A stretch of DNA of 64,000 nt from Streptomyces tanashiensis (GCF_014648895.1 NZ_BMRZ01000013.1:124001-188000), one strand, 5' to 3'; numbered from the stretch's first letter, positions 15,897 through 24,712 are shown. Translations and numbers: made by a program. Notes: generated from the letters alone by a model not told the origin.

Positions 15897-18800
15897 TCAG
15901 CCTGCCGCGATCGTCGAGTACGTCCACACGTCGGCGGGGATCTCGTGGTCCAGTTTCCATGTGATCCCCATCGGCTTGCTGCCCTTGTGCGACACGTACT
16001 CAGCCGGCCCGAGCAGGAGCCATGGCTGGGGACCGCCAATGTCCGTCTTCTTGTACCGGCGGACGAAGAGGAGGACGTGAGAGCCGTCTGCCTTGTGGGT
16101 CTGGTAGCGGCGGCCCGTCGCCGAGGTGTCCGACGTCCGGTTCTGGGACTCCCAGTGGAACAGGAGCTCGCTCAGGGCATAGTCGTGATACCGCGTCTGG
16201 GGGGAGAAGTCCTTCTCGTCCTTCTCGAGCGTGATGAACAGGGCATCGGTCTTGATGGCTTCGCACCACTTCACGCCCTCGCGGAAGTGGCCGGGGACGT
16301 CTCGTTCCACGAAGGACTGGCCAAGTGCGGGGAGGATTTCCTCGCGGCTGTAGGAGGCGTGGACGGTCAGGGGGAGGCTGGCGAGCCCGCCCCTCAGGCT
16401 GATCGGGACGTGGTCGAGTCGGTCCAAGGCGTAGGCCAGCACCTGGCGGAGTTCGCTTCGGAAGGCATGCTGTTGGCGGAGCGTCTCCAGCCCTTCCTCG
16501 TAGCTGGTAAAGCCGCTGAGAGGCCAGAGCGAGAAGTAGAGCATGCGGGCGAAGGCTTGCTCGCGCTCGCTCAGGTCGCTGTAGCGAGGGGCGTCATCCT
16601 CAAGGATCGCGGAGTAGCCGGCGATCCGCTGAGGATCGTCGGCATGGTGGAAGGCTGATACGCGCTTCAGGAGCACCTCCTCGCCTTCCGGAGCCTCCTT
16701 TGGCAACAACCCGGATCGGCGGAGGAGCCCCGTCCACGAGTTGCCGTTGCCGCGGTATATCTCCTTCAGCTCCCGACCGCTCTCGTGCAGGTAGTCCGAG
16801 AGCTGCAGCACGCCGTACCGCCTGACCTCCTGTGCCAGCTGAGTGACGTTGACGCTGATCTGGCTGCGGATGTTCTCGATGATCAGTTCCTTGGCCTTCG
16901 ACTCAAGGATGATCTGGCAGCCGGACGGCAGCTGGGGGAAGTCGTGCTCGATGTTGGCAAGGAGGCGGTTGCGCGTCAGGTTGGTCAGCGCGCGGAACTG
17001 CTCTTCGAAGCGGAACTCCTTGCGGTGCTGCCCGATGAAGTCCAACACCGTGAGGACAGCCTTGGTCTGCGTGCGGCGCAGCCCACGGCCCAACTGCTGC
17101 AGGAACACCGTGGCGCTGGAGGTTGGGCGCAGCAAGATGAGGGTGTCGACATCGGGGATGTCCAAGCCTTCGTTGAACAGGTCCACCGAGAAGATCACTT
17201 GGATCTCGCCGGCGCGAAGGGCGGCCAAAGCGGTCCTACGCTGCTCCTGGGGTGTCTCGCCGGACAAGGCCACCGCCTTGAGGCCGGCGCGCTGGAAGAA
17301 GTCCGCCATGAACGCGGCATGGGCTACGGAGACGCAGAAGCCAAGGGCACGCATGGCGCCTGGGTTGGCCACCTTGTCCCGTACTGCCTGAACGACGAGC
17401 CGTGCTCGGGCGTCGTTGCCCGTGAACAGATTACTCAGAGCCGCTGAGTCGTAGGCCCCGCGCTTCCATGCGACAGCGCTCATGTCGGTGGTGTCGGATA
17501 TTCCGAAGTAGTGGAACGGGCTCAGGAGGTCGTTCTCCAGCGCTTCCCAGAGGCGCATCTCCGCCGCGATGCGTCCGTCGAAGAACTCGTCCTGGACGTT
17601 GCGGCCGTCCATGCGCTCCGGAGTCGCGGTGAGTCCCAGAAACTCGACGGGACGGAAGTGGTCGATGATCCGCCGGTAGGTCGAGGAGACACCGTGGTGG
17701 AACTCATCGATGACAATGACGTCGAAGTGGTCGGGGGACAGCTGCTCCAGCCTCTGTGCATGCAGCGACTGCACGCTCGCGAAGACGTGCTGCCACCCAT
17801 CAGGTGCGAGCCCGCTGTGCAACTCCTCTCCGAAGTTGGCGTCGACGAGCACGTCCTGGTAGGTGCGCAGTGACTGGCGCAGAATCTCCTGCCGGTGGGC
17901 GATGAACAGCAGGCGCAGATCGCGGCCGTGCTGCTGCCGAAGCTGCTTGTAGTCCAGTGCAGCCATGACGGTCTTGCCCGTGCCGGTGGCTGCCACGAGC
18001 AGGTTCCGATGCCGGTCGTGGACCTCGCGCTCCACCTGGAGGCGCTCCAGCATGTCCCGCTGGTGGGGGTACGGCCGTACTTCCAGACCAGACAGCGTGA
18101 TTCTGTGTTCCGCCGCTGGGCCCTTGCCTTGGTTGGCTATCCGGAGCGCTTCGCTGAGTCGCGCGGCGTCGCGATCGGGGTCGTATGCCTCGAAAGCGGG
18201 GTCGCTCCAGTAGGCGTCGAAGGTTGCCGCGAACTTGCGGACGGCATCCGGGGTTGCCACCGACGACAGCCGAACGTTCCACTCCAGTCCGTCGAGAAGC
18301 GCCGCCTTCGACAGGTTGGAGCTGCCGACATACGCCGTGTCGTATCCGCTGTCTCGGCGGAAGAGCCAGGCCTTGGCATGGAGGCGGGTTGAGCGGAGCT
18401 CGTAGTTGACCTTCACCTCGGCGTTGAAGCGCTGAACGAGACGGTCGAGGGCCTGCCGCTCGGTCGCTCCGATGTAAGTCGTGGTGATGACGCGGATCGG
18501 GACGCCCCGCGCATGTGCCGCTTCAAGCGACTGCTCGATGACACGCAGACCGTGCCACTTCACGAAGGCGCAGAGGAGGTCAACCCTGTCAGCCGTGGCC
18601 AGCTCGGCCCGCAGCTCGAAGCCAAGGCTGGGGTCTTCCGGGGCATTGGTGAGGAGGGCAGCCTCCGCAAGCGGGGTCGCAGGGCGGATTCGATACGCGC
18701 CCTGGGCTTCCTGCTCCGCGACGGCAAGGAGCTGGCGCGGGCCGTCGGCAACGAACTCGACCCATTCACGAGCACCCTCGATGGTGTTCATGGATTCGAG

Positions 18801-19034
18801 GATGTGATTGGCCGCATGCACGTGTTCGGAGGCAGGCAGCCGCTCCAGGATGCGTCGCACGGTGTCGGATACGTGCTTCGCCAGTACGCGGGGGGAAGAT
18901 TCGGGGCCGACGACGTCGTCGATCGCATGCCCACCACGACCTGCGAGCTCCTTCAGCTGTGCTTCGAGTCGCAGGGTTATCAACTGCTCGTAGAGCCCCG
19001 AAACCGGCCCGCTGGAGTCTGACAGCTCGCTCAT
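15897..19034 (-). CDS. PLD-like nuclease fused to SF2 helicase with DUF3427 C-terminus
   Basis: A 1045-residue fusion. Residues about 120-285 form a phospholipase-D-type nuclease domain with one HxK motif (H219-A-K221) followed by VGSSNLSKAALLDGLEWN. About 315-700 is a superfamily II helicase with Walker A ATGTGKT near 350, DEFHH near 443, GLTATPER, FNEGLDIPDVD and QQLGRGLRRT. The remainder (DFIGQHRKEFRFEEQF onward) fits DUF3427. Such fusions occur in genomic islands and are suspected anti-phage or DNA-processing enzymes. The ATG at 19034 follows GGGAGGGGAAACG. It is convergent with the unknown gene at 15091. Confidence 0.88.
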   Translation of the reverse strand: MSELSDSSGPVSGLYEQLITLRLEAQLKELAGRGGHAIDDVVGPESSPRVLAKHVSDTVRRILERLPASEHVHAANHILESMNTIEGAREWVEFVADGPRQLLAVAEQEAQGAYRIRPATPLAEAALLTNAPEDPSLGFELRAELATADRVDLLCAFVKWHGLRVIEQSLEAAHARGVPIRVITTTYIGATERQALDRLVQRFNAEVKVNYELRSTRLHAKAWLFRRDSGYDTAYVGSSNLSKAALLDGLEWNVRLSSVATPDAVRKFAATFDAYWSDPAFEAYDPDRDAARLSEALRIANQGKGPAAEHRITLSGLEVRPYPHQRDMLERLQVEREVHDRHRNLLVAATGTGKTVMAALDYKQLRQQHGRDLRLLFIAHRQEILRQSLRTYQDVLVDANFGEELHSGLAPDGWQHVFASVQSLHAQRLEQLSPDHFDVIVIDEFHHGVSSTYRRIIDHFRPVEFLGLTATPERMDGRNVQDEFFDGRIAAEMRLWEALENDLLSPFHYFGISDTTDMSAVAWKRGAYDSAALSNLFTGNDARARLVVQAVRDKVANPGAMRALGFCVSVAHAAFMADFFQRAGLKAVALSGETPQEQRRTALAALRAGEIQVIFSVDLFNEGLDIPDVDTLILLRPTSSATVFLQQLGRGLRRTQTKAVLTVLDFIGQHRKEFRFEEQFRALTNLTRNRLLANIEHDFPQLPSGCQIILESKAKELIIENIRSQISVNVTQLAQEVRRYGVLQLSDYLHESGRELKEIYRGNGNSWTGLLRRSGLLPKEAPEGEEVLLKRVSAFHHADDPQRIAGYSAILEDDAPRYSDLSEREQAFARMLYFSLWPLSGFTSYEEGLETLRQQHAFRSELRQVLAYALDRLDHVPISLRGGLASLPLTVHASYSREEILPALGQSFVERDVPGHFREGVKWCEAIKTDALFITLEKDEKDFSPQTRYHDYALSELLFHWESQNRTSDTSATGRRYQTHKADGSHVLLFVRRYKKTDIGGPQPWLLLGPAEYVSHKGSKPMGITWKLDHEIPADVWTYSTIAAG

Positions 19035-19124
19035 CGTTTCCCCTCCCTGATCAACCGCCCCATTGGTATCAGGCGCCACCGACAGACTCTCGGTAATGCG
19101 TCAGCCTGGTGAGGGGCGAGCTGA

Positions 19125-20120
19125 TCACTCCGCCCCGTGGCACTCCCCGTAAGTCCGTCCCGACCCGCACCAGCAGTCCGTGCCGCGGGTCGGGGGCCAG
19201 GCTGTCGCTCGGGCCCTCGCCGCCAGGGTCGTGGCGTACTGGGGGAGGAGGTCCGCGTTCGATGGTGGGGTGGATTCCGAGGCGGCGAAGGCTTCGTAGG
19301 AGGGGACCGTCGCTCGGACGATGCCGAGGTTCGGGGTGCCGGCTGCCGCGAGTTCGCGGAGGGACGCCTCGATGTCCGTCAGGTGGGCCCGGTATGTGGG
19401 GTACTCGGCCTCCAGCTCCGGGTAGGCCGCCAGGAGTTCGTCCAGTTCCGGTTCCGGCCAGTGGAGGACCGCGACCGGGAAGGGGCGGGAGAGGGCCGTG
19501 CGGTAGGTGCCCAGTTCCGAGCGGAGGCGGGTGATCTCCGCCTGGAGTTCCGCCGGGTCCGAGGAGCCGAGCGACCACAGGCGCTTCGGGTCGTGGAGCT
19601 CGTCCAGCCCGACCGTGCCCGTGTGCAGGCGGTCCGCGACGTCGTCCCAGTCGTCGTGCGGAAGCGCCAGCATGCGGCGGATGCGGTGGCGGGTCGTGAG
19701 CAGGGACTGGGTGGCGTGGGGGAGGTCCCCGCCGCCGGCCAGGAGGCCCGTCGCCTCCGTCAGGGTCGACTCCGCCGCCTCCAGCTCGTCGTGCGCCTCC
19801 AGCGTCTCCGCCGTGATCTGCCAGGGCGCCGCGTCCGACGGCCGCGCGCGGCGGACGCCCTCGATGATCGCCCGCGCCTCGGCCTCGTGGCCGTACTCCC
19901 ACAGGTTCGCCGCCTTCAGCGCCCTGATCAGGTGCGGGTTCGCGGGGTCTCCGGAGAGGAGGGTGTCGTAGAGGGCCGTCGCGCCCGGGCGGTCTCCCGC
20001 CAGTTCCCGGTGGGCCGCGGCCTGGAGGTAGAGGGGTTCGCGGTCTCCGGGGTACTGCTCCGCAGTGCGCAGCAGACGCTCGGCTTCGGTGGTGTGGGCG
20101 GCAGGCGTGTCGGGGCGCAT
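19125..20120 (-). CDS. SEC-C zinc-motif protein with TPR-like helices
   Basis: A 331-residue protein. The N-terminal half reads as tetratricopeptide-like helices (AERLLRTAEQYPGDREPLYLQAAAHRELAGDRPGATALYDTLL), and the C-terminus has CWCGSGRTYGECHG, the SEC-C zinc-binding motif also found at the end of SecA. Function is unknown; protein-protein contact or chaperone binding is plausible. ATG 20120 and an in-frame GTG at 20129 are both possible starts; neither has an ideally spaced ribosome site. It is divergent from sortase E with about 55 bp between, so the promoters overlap. Confidence 0.85.
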   Translation of the reverse strand: MRPDTPAAHTTEAERLLRTAEQYPGDREPLYLQAAAHRELAGDRPGATALYDTLLSGDPANPHLIRALKAANLWEYGHEAEARAIIEGVRRARPSDAAPWQITAETLEAHDELEAAESTLTEATGLLAGGGDLPHATQSLLTTRHRIRRMLALPHDDWDDVADRLHTGTVGLDELHDPKRLWSLGSSDPAELQAEITRLRSELGTYRTALSRPFPVAVLHWPEPELDELLAAYPELEAEYPTYRAHLTDIEASLRELAAAGTPNLGIVRATVPSYEAFAASESTPPSNADLLPQYATTLAARARATAWPPTRGTDCWCGSGRTYGECHGAE

Positions 20121-20174
20121 GCCCTCCACCGTACTGCTGTACGGGCCTGGAGAGTTGGCGCCTCAGCGCTTATC

Positions 20175-20975
20175 GTGCCCCGCGTGCGGGCCAGGGTGTG
20201 GGAGCGGGTGCCGGTCGTCGTCCAGAGGGGAGGACGATCCCGTACGGGCGCACGCGCGCTGTGGCTGGGCGCCGAGACCGCCGTCACCTGCGGGGTTCTC
20301 GTCCTGCTTCTCGTCGTCCATCAGCTCTGGTGGACGAATCGGGAGGCCCGCGCCGAGGCCCTCGGCCAGGTGCGCGTCCTGGAGCGGGAGTGGGACATCT
20401 CTCCGTCCCCCGAGTCCGAGTCCGATCCCGTATCCGAGTCCGTGTCCGAGGTCGGTCCCGAGGAGGGCGCGGCGGAGGCCCGGTCCCGTCCGCGCGCGGC
20501 CGCGTCTCCCGCTCCTTCTTCCTCCGACGCCTTCGCCGTCCTTCGGATCCCCCGGCTCGGGCTCACCGTCCCGGTCGCCGAGGGCGTGTCCAAGCGGTCC
20601 GTTCTCGACAAGGGGTACGCGGGGCACTATCCCGGCACCGCCGGGCCCGGGAGCGTCGGGAACTTCGCCCTCGCCGGGCACCGGAACACGCACGGCGAGC
20701 CGTTCCGGTACATCAACCGGCTCCGGGACGGGGACGAGATCTTCGTGCGTACGCGTGCGCGTACCTATCGCTATCGCGTCGATCTTGTTCTGCCTTCGAC
20801 GTCTCCCCGGGACGTCGGGGTCATCCGGGGCGTTCCCCGGTCCCTCGTCAAGCCCTCGTACGGGTACTCCGCGCCGGGGGCGTATCTCACCCTCACCACC
20901 TGCACCCCCGAGTTCAGCAGCGCGTACCGGCTCGTCGTGTGGGCGAAGCTAGTCTCGACCGGTGATCAGACGTAG
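20175..20975 (+). CDS. srtE: Class E sortase
   Basis: A membrane transpeptidase of about 266 residues that cleaves LAxTG-type sorting signals and attaches the protein to peptidoglycan. It has an N-terminal transmembrane helix (TAVTCGVLVLLLVVHQLWW), a Ser/Glu/Pro-rich linker (SPSPESESDPVSESVSEV), and a sortase core with LAGHRNTHGEPF carrying the catalytic His, LTLTTCTPEFSSAYRLVV carrying the catalytic Cys and Arg. Starts at GTG 20175, 20184 and 20196 are all in frame; 20175 is used. Two proteins in the window (27022 and 31100) end in LSETG or LASTG signals and are likely substrates. Its stop overlaps the DUF3311 start region. Confidence 0.9.
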   Translation: MPRVRARVWERVPVVVQRGGRSRTGARALWLGAETAVTCGVLVLLLVVHQLWWTNREARAEALGQVRVLEREWDISPSPESESDPVSESVSEVGPEEGAAEARSRPRAAASPAPSSSDAFAVLRIPRLGLTVPVAEGVSKRSVLDKGYAGHYPGTAGPGSVGNFALAGHRNTHGEPFRYINRLRDGDEIFVRTRARTYRYRVDLVLPSTSPRDVGVIRGVPRSLVKPSYGYSAPGAYLTLTTCTPEFSSAYRLVVWAKLVSTGDQT

Positions 20976-21132
20976 GCCCCAGTTGTTGTGGCTCCTTCTC
21001 CCGTACGTGCTGTTCGTCGCCGCGCTGCCGTTCGTGAACCGGGTGCCGTTGCTCGTCCTGTGGCTGTTCGGCGCCACCCTGCTCACGCCCGTCTTCGTCG
21101 GCCTCGCCCGGAGGGGGGACCGCCGGCCGTGA
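20962..21132 (+). CDS. DUF3311 small membrane protein
   Basis: A 56-residue protein with two hydrophobic helices (LLWLLLPYVLFVAALPFVN and LLVLWLFGATLLTPVFVGLA) and a basic end. DUF3311 genes typically precede an SSS-family monocarboxylate permease, as here. The GTG at 20962 lies inside the last codons of sortase E (14-nt overlap) and its TGA overlaps the symporter GTG (GTGA), so the three are translationally coupled. It probably acts as an accessory subunit of the symporter (inference from conserved pairing). Confidence 0.88.
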   Translation: MIRRRPQLLWLLLPYVLFVAALPFVNRVPLLVLWLFGATLLTPVFVGLARRGDRRP

Positions 21133-22652
21133 CCGTCGCCCTCGTCATCCTCGGCGTCTCCATGGTGCTCACCGTCGCCCTCGGGCTCCTCGCCGTCCGC
21201 CGGCAGCAGGGCGGCGGGCTCGACGCCTGGTCGGTCGGCGGGCGTTCCCTCGGGCCCGTCTTCATCTGGGTGCTGATGGCGGGGGAGGGCTATACGAGCT
21301 TCAGCTATCTCGGTGCCGCCGGGTGGGGGTACAACTACGGCGCGCCCGTCCTCTACGTCGTCGCCTACATGTCCTGCGGTTACGCCGTGGGGTACGTCGT
21401 GGGGCCCATGCTCTGGGGGTACGCCCGCAAGCACGGGCTCGTCGCCCTCAGCGACATCGCCGCCCACCGCTACCGCAGGCCGTGGCTCGGCGCGGCCGTC
21501 GCCGTCCTCGCGACCGTCTTCCTCCTGCCGTACATCCAGCTCCAGATCACCGGCATGGGAGTGGTCGTCTCCACCGTCTCGTACGGGAGGATCGGCCTCG
21601 ACCTCGCCTATTTCCTCGCCTTCGCCGTCACCACCGGGTTCGTGGTGGTGAGCGGGCTGCGCGGGAGCGCCTGGGTGTCCGTGATGAAGGATCTCCTCGT
21701 CATCCTCACGCTGGGGTTCCTCGCCTTCTACGTGCCGCAGCACTACTTCGGCGGGGTCGGGGAGTTCTTCTCCCGGCTCGTCGACGAGAAGGGCGAGTGG
21801 CTGTCGCTGCCCGGGCACGGGGGCGAGGAGAGCGGGTACGGGGTGGGGTGGTTCGCCTCCACGACCGTGCTCAACTCCCTCACCGTCGTCATCTTCCCGA
21901 CCACCGTCGCCGGGTACCTCGGGGCTCGTGACGCCGACGTCCTCCGGCGCAACGCCGTCTGGCTCCCCGCCTACAACGTCCTTCTCTTCGTGCCGATGCT
22001 CCTCGGTCTCGCCGCCCTCTTCGTCGTTCCCGGGCTCACCGGCGCGGAGACCAACCTCGCCCTCTTCAAGCTGGTCACGGACTCGCTGCCGGGCTGGGCC
22101 GTCGGTGTCGTCGGGGTCGCGGCCGCGCTCTCCTCGATCGTGCCCATGGCCGTGTTCATGCTGGTGATCGGCACCATGTGGGGGAGGAGCGTGCTCAGTC
22201 TCGTGCCGCGTCTCCGGTCCCGGGAGAAGGGGCTCTCGCAGTCCGTGGTCGTCGTCGCCGGGGCGCTCGCCCTCCTCCTGACCTACACCGCCCCGAACAC
22301 GCTCGTCCGCCTCTCCCTCATCTCGTACGAGGGGATGGCGCAGCTGCTGCCGATGGTGCTCCTCGGGCTGGTGTGGCGGCGGATGACCCTGGCCGGTGGG
22401 GTGTGCGGGCTCGTGGTGGGTGTGGCGATCGTCTGTGCCCTCGTGTTCTCCGGCAACGATCCGCTGTGGGGGGTGAACGCCGGGCTGCTCGCGCTCGTCG
22501 TCAATCTCGCCGTCGCCGTCCCCGTCAGTCTCTTCGGGCCGCCGGAGCGCGGCGACGACCGGGCAGACGCCGAGGTCCTCGCCCTGGAGGAGTTCACGGA
22601 CGCCGCCGTCCGGCCCGTGCGCGCGGAGCCCACCACTCCAGTACGAGGGTGA
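21129..22652 (+). CDS. Sodium:solute symporter family protein (MctP-like)
   Basis: A 507-residue transporter with about 13 membrane segments. Signatures are DAWSVGGRSLGPVFIWVLMAGEGYTSFSYLGAAGWGY, GLVALSDIAAHRYRRPWLG and PMAVFMLVIGTMWGRSVLSLVPRL. The family co-transports sodium with acetate, pyruvate or other monocarboxylates; pairing with DUF3311 supports a monocarboxylate, but the substrate is not proven. The start is the GTG at 21129 overlapping the DUF3311 stop. Its 3' end overlaps the convergent MFS gene by 59 bp. Confidence 0.9.
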   Translation: MTVALVILGVSMVLTVALGLLAVRRQQGGGLDAWSVGGRSLGPVFIWVLMAGEGYTSFSYLGAAGWGYNYGAPVLYVVAYMSCGYAVGYVVGPMLWGYARKHGLVALSDIAAHRYRRPWLGAAVAVLATVFLLPYIQLQITGMGVVVSTVSYGRIGLDLAYFLAFAVTTGFVVVSGLRGSAWVSVMKDLLVILTLGFLAFYVPQHYFGGVGEFFSRLVDEKGEWLSLPGHGGEESGYGVGWFASTTVLNSLTVVIFPTTVAGYLGARDADVLRRNAVWLPAYNVLLFVPMLLGLAALFVVPGLTGAETNLALFKLVTDSLPGWAVGVVGVAAALSSIVPMAVFMLVIGTMWGRSVLSLVPRLRSREKGLSQSVVVVAGALALLLTYTAPNTLVRLSLISYEGMAQLLPMVLLGLVWRRMTLAGGVCGLVVGVAIVCALVFSGNDPLWGVNAGLLALVVNLAVAVPVSLFGPPERGDDRADAEVLALEEFTDAAVRPVRAEPTTPVRG

Positions 22653-23988
22653 GGGCCCCGCCCGTGAGCGCCAGGGCCGCCGAGACGAGCAGCGCCGTGT
22701 CCGGACCGGCCGGCACCAGGGCCAGGGTGAGGGCCACTCCGGCCGAGGAACCGATGTAGCGGGCGGTGTTGTTGGCGCCCGAGCCCATCGCCGCCCGCTC
22801 GGGCGGTACGGAGTCGACCGCGAGCCGGGGCAGCGCCGCGTTCAGGAGGCCGCTGCCCGCGCCCGCCACCAGGAGGCCGGGGAGAAGGCGCGGCCAGGGG
22901 CCTTCGAGCCCGCCGAGCAGGGCGAGGACCCCCGCCGCCGACAGGGCGAAGCCCACCGCCAGTTGGTGCGCTGCGGAGAGCCGGCCCGCGAGGCGGCGCG
23001 CCTGCAGCGCCGCCACGAAGGCGGTGCCCGACCAGAGGAGGAACAGCACCGCCGCGCCCAGCGGCGACATCCCGGCCCCGCCCTGGAGCAGCGCGGGGAC
23101 CACGCTGAACAGGCCGATCACCGCCAGGCCCGTGAACAGCGCCCCGAGCGTCGACGCCAGGAACGCGGGCCTCCGCAGCAGGGCCAGGTCGACCATGGGC
23201 GCACGGCTCCGGTGCTCCACCGCGACGAAGAGGGCCGTCAGGGCGGCGGACGCGAGCAGCAGGAGTCCCACCGGGACCCGGAGCCAGCCGTCCCGGCCGA
23301 GCGTCAGGGCGGTGAGCAGCGCCGCCAGGGCCAGACCGAGGGCGACCGCCCCCGCGATGTCGGGGCGCCCCTCGCCCGCCGGGGTCCTCGCCTCCCGCTC
23401 CAGCGTCCGCGCTCCCACCGCCGCGATCACCAGCGCCGCCGCCCCCAGCGTTCCGTACGCCAGGCGCCAGTCGGCCAGGCTCAGCGCGCCCGCGAGGAGG
23501 GGGCCGAGGGCGATGCCGCCGCTGACGGACGCGCCCCAGATCCCGGTGGCCCTGATCCGGTCCCGGCCGGTCGGGTACGCGTGGGCGAGGAGGCCGAGGC
23601 TGCCCGCGAGGACGGCGGCGCTCGCCGCGCCCTGGGCGATCCGGGCCAGGGTGAAGGTGAGCGTCGAGCCGGCGAGGGCGCCGAGGGCGGTGGTGAGGCC
23701 GAGGGCGAGGGTGCCGAGGAGGAAGATCCGCCGCCGTCCGTGGGCGTCGGCGAGGCTGCCGGCCACGAGGAGGAGGACGGCGAGGCCGAGGGGGGTGCCG
23801 TTGAGCAGCCAGGCCTGCGCCGAGGCCGGGGTCCCGAAGGCGGCGGCCATGTCCGGGAGGGTGAGCATCGGGGCCGTGTAGTTCATCAGCGCGACGGCGG
23901 TGGCGGCGGCCGTGACGGCGAGGGTGGCCCGGGGGCGTCCGGCGCGGGTGGGCGGCGCCGTGCGGGCCGTGGCGGCGAGCTGGGACAT
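22594..23988 (-). CDS. MFS transporter, putative drug efflux (DHA2-like)
   Basis: A 464-residue transporter with 12 to 14 membrane helices. LNGTPLGLAVLLLVAGSLADAHGRRRIFLLG is the loop 2-3 motif A region, and GIWGASVSGGIALGPLLAGALS resembles motif C of drug:proton antiporters. It is likely a proton-driven efflux pump for small toxic molecules. The ATG at 23988 follows GGAGGT. It is divergent from an HxlR regulator, with two similar operator-like boxes between, a common arrangement for substrate-induced pumps. Confidence 0.9.
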   Translation of the reverse strand: MSQLAATARTAPPTRAGRPRATLAVTAAATAVALMNYTAPMLTLPDMAAAFGTPASAQAWLLNGTPLGLAVLLLVAGSLADAHGRRRIFLLGTLALGLTTALGALAGSTLTFTLARIAQGAASAAVLAGSLGLLAHAYPTGRDRIRATGIWGASVSGGIALGPLLAGALSLADWRLAYGTLGAAALVIAAVGARTLEREARTPAGEGRPDIAGAVALGLALAALLTALTLGRDGWLRVPVGLLLLASAALTALFVAVEHRSRAPMVDLALLRRPAFLASTLGALFTGLAVIGLFSVVPALLQGGAGMSPLGAAVLFLLWSGTAFVAALQARRLAGRLSAAHQLAVGFALSAAGVLALLGGLEGPWPRLLPGLLVAGAGSGLLNAALPRLAVDSVPPERAAMGSGANNTARYIGSSAGVALTLALVPAGPDTALLVSAALALTGGALTLVLEWWAPRARAGRRRP

Positions 23989-24008
23989 GGCAGGGACCTC
24001 CACCAGTC

Positions 24009-24056
24009 GGTTCGGTGAATGAACTCAAGGTACCAGCTCGGTTCGTTCAGTGAACC
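24009..24056. promoter_or_regulatory. Two operator-like boxes between MFS and HxlR genes
   Basis: GGTTCGGTGAATGAAC (24009-24024) and GGTTCGTTCAGTGAACC (24040-24056) are related partial palindromes ending in TGAAC, with starts about 31 bp apart, roughly three helical turns. They lie in the 80-bp divergent spacer and are the obvious binding sites for the HxlR regulator. Direct evidence of binding is not available. Confidence 0.65.
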
Positions 24057-24078
24057 GGGAATCGGTACGATGGGTCCC

Positions 24079-24609
24079 ATGGCTCTCGGCAAGGACTACG
24101 CCCAGCAGCAGTGCTCCATCGCCCGCGCCCTGGAGGTCGTCGGGGAGCGCTGGACCCTGCTCGTCGTCCGCGACGCCTTCTACGGTGTCCGCCGCTACAA
24201 CGACTTCCTCGTCCACCTCGGCATCCCCCGTGCCGTCCTCGCCGCCCGGCTCCAGGCCCTCGTCGAGGCCGGCGTCCTCGACCGGAGGCGCTACCAGGAG
24301 TCGCCCCCGCGCGACGAGTACGTGCTCACCGAGCGCGGTCTCGCCCTCTGGCCCGTCCTGCGCTCGCTCGGCGCCTGGGGGCGGGCCGAGGTCCCCGGAG
24401 CCGTACCGCTGCGCCACTTCCACCACGCCGACTGCGGCACCGAGCTCGGCCCGTACGGCGAATGCCCCTCCTGCCGCGTCCCGGTGCCACTGGCCGACGT
24501 CGAGATGCGGCCCGGCGCCGGGCTCGACCCGGACCCGGCGGATCCCGTCAGCCGCGCCCTCCTCCGGCCCCGCCGCCTCCTCGTCCCCCTGGAGCACACG
24601 AGTTCCTGA
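24079..24609 (+). CDS. HxlR family transcriptional regulator
   Basis: A winged-helix regulator of 176 residues. CSIARALEVVGERWTLLVVRDAFYGVRRYNDF contains the N-terminal Cys and the GxRW motif typical of HxlR, followed by LVHLGIPRAVLAARLQALVEAGVLDRR as recognition helix and wing. The C-terminal part adds a CGTELGPYGECPSC zinc-ribbon-like segment. It probably represses the divergent MFS pump and itself. The ATG at 24079 gives the usual start; an in-frame ATG at 24070 adds three residues. Confidence 0.9.
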   Translation: MALGKDYAQQQCSIARALEVVGERWTLLVVRDAFYGVRRYNDFLVHLGIPRAVLAARLQALVEAGVLDRRRYQESPPRDEYVLTERGLALWPVLRSLGAWGRAEVPGAVPLRHFHHADCGTELGPYGECPSCRVPVPLADVEMRPGAGLDPDPADPVSRALLRPRRLLVPLEHTSS

Positions 24610-24611
24610 GG

Positions 24612-24712
24612 CGTACGGGACCGTTTCCCTGGGCGCGCGGGAGGGTTTCCGAGGCGCGCGGGAGGGTTTCCGAGGCGTGCGGGGAGGTTTCCCGAGGCGT
24701 ACGGGAAAGTCG
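24612..24712 (+). repeat. Short tandem repeat downstream of the HxlR gene
   Basis: Four to five imperfect copies of a roughly 24-bp unit of the form GCGCGCGGGAGGGTTTCCGAG follow the HxlR stop. Copies alternate GCGTACGGG and GCGCGCGGG. The stretch 24610-24806 has no supported gene. Confidence 0.75.

Noticed and set aside
13126..19034. Assignment of the island as a known named system such as Mokosh, Zorya or DISARM
   Set aside because: The helicase is SF2 with DUF3427, and the expected partner genes of those systems are absent.
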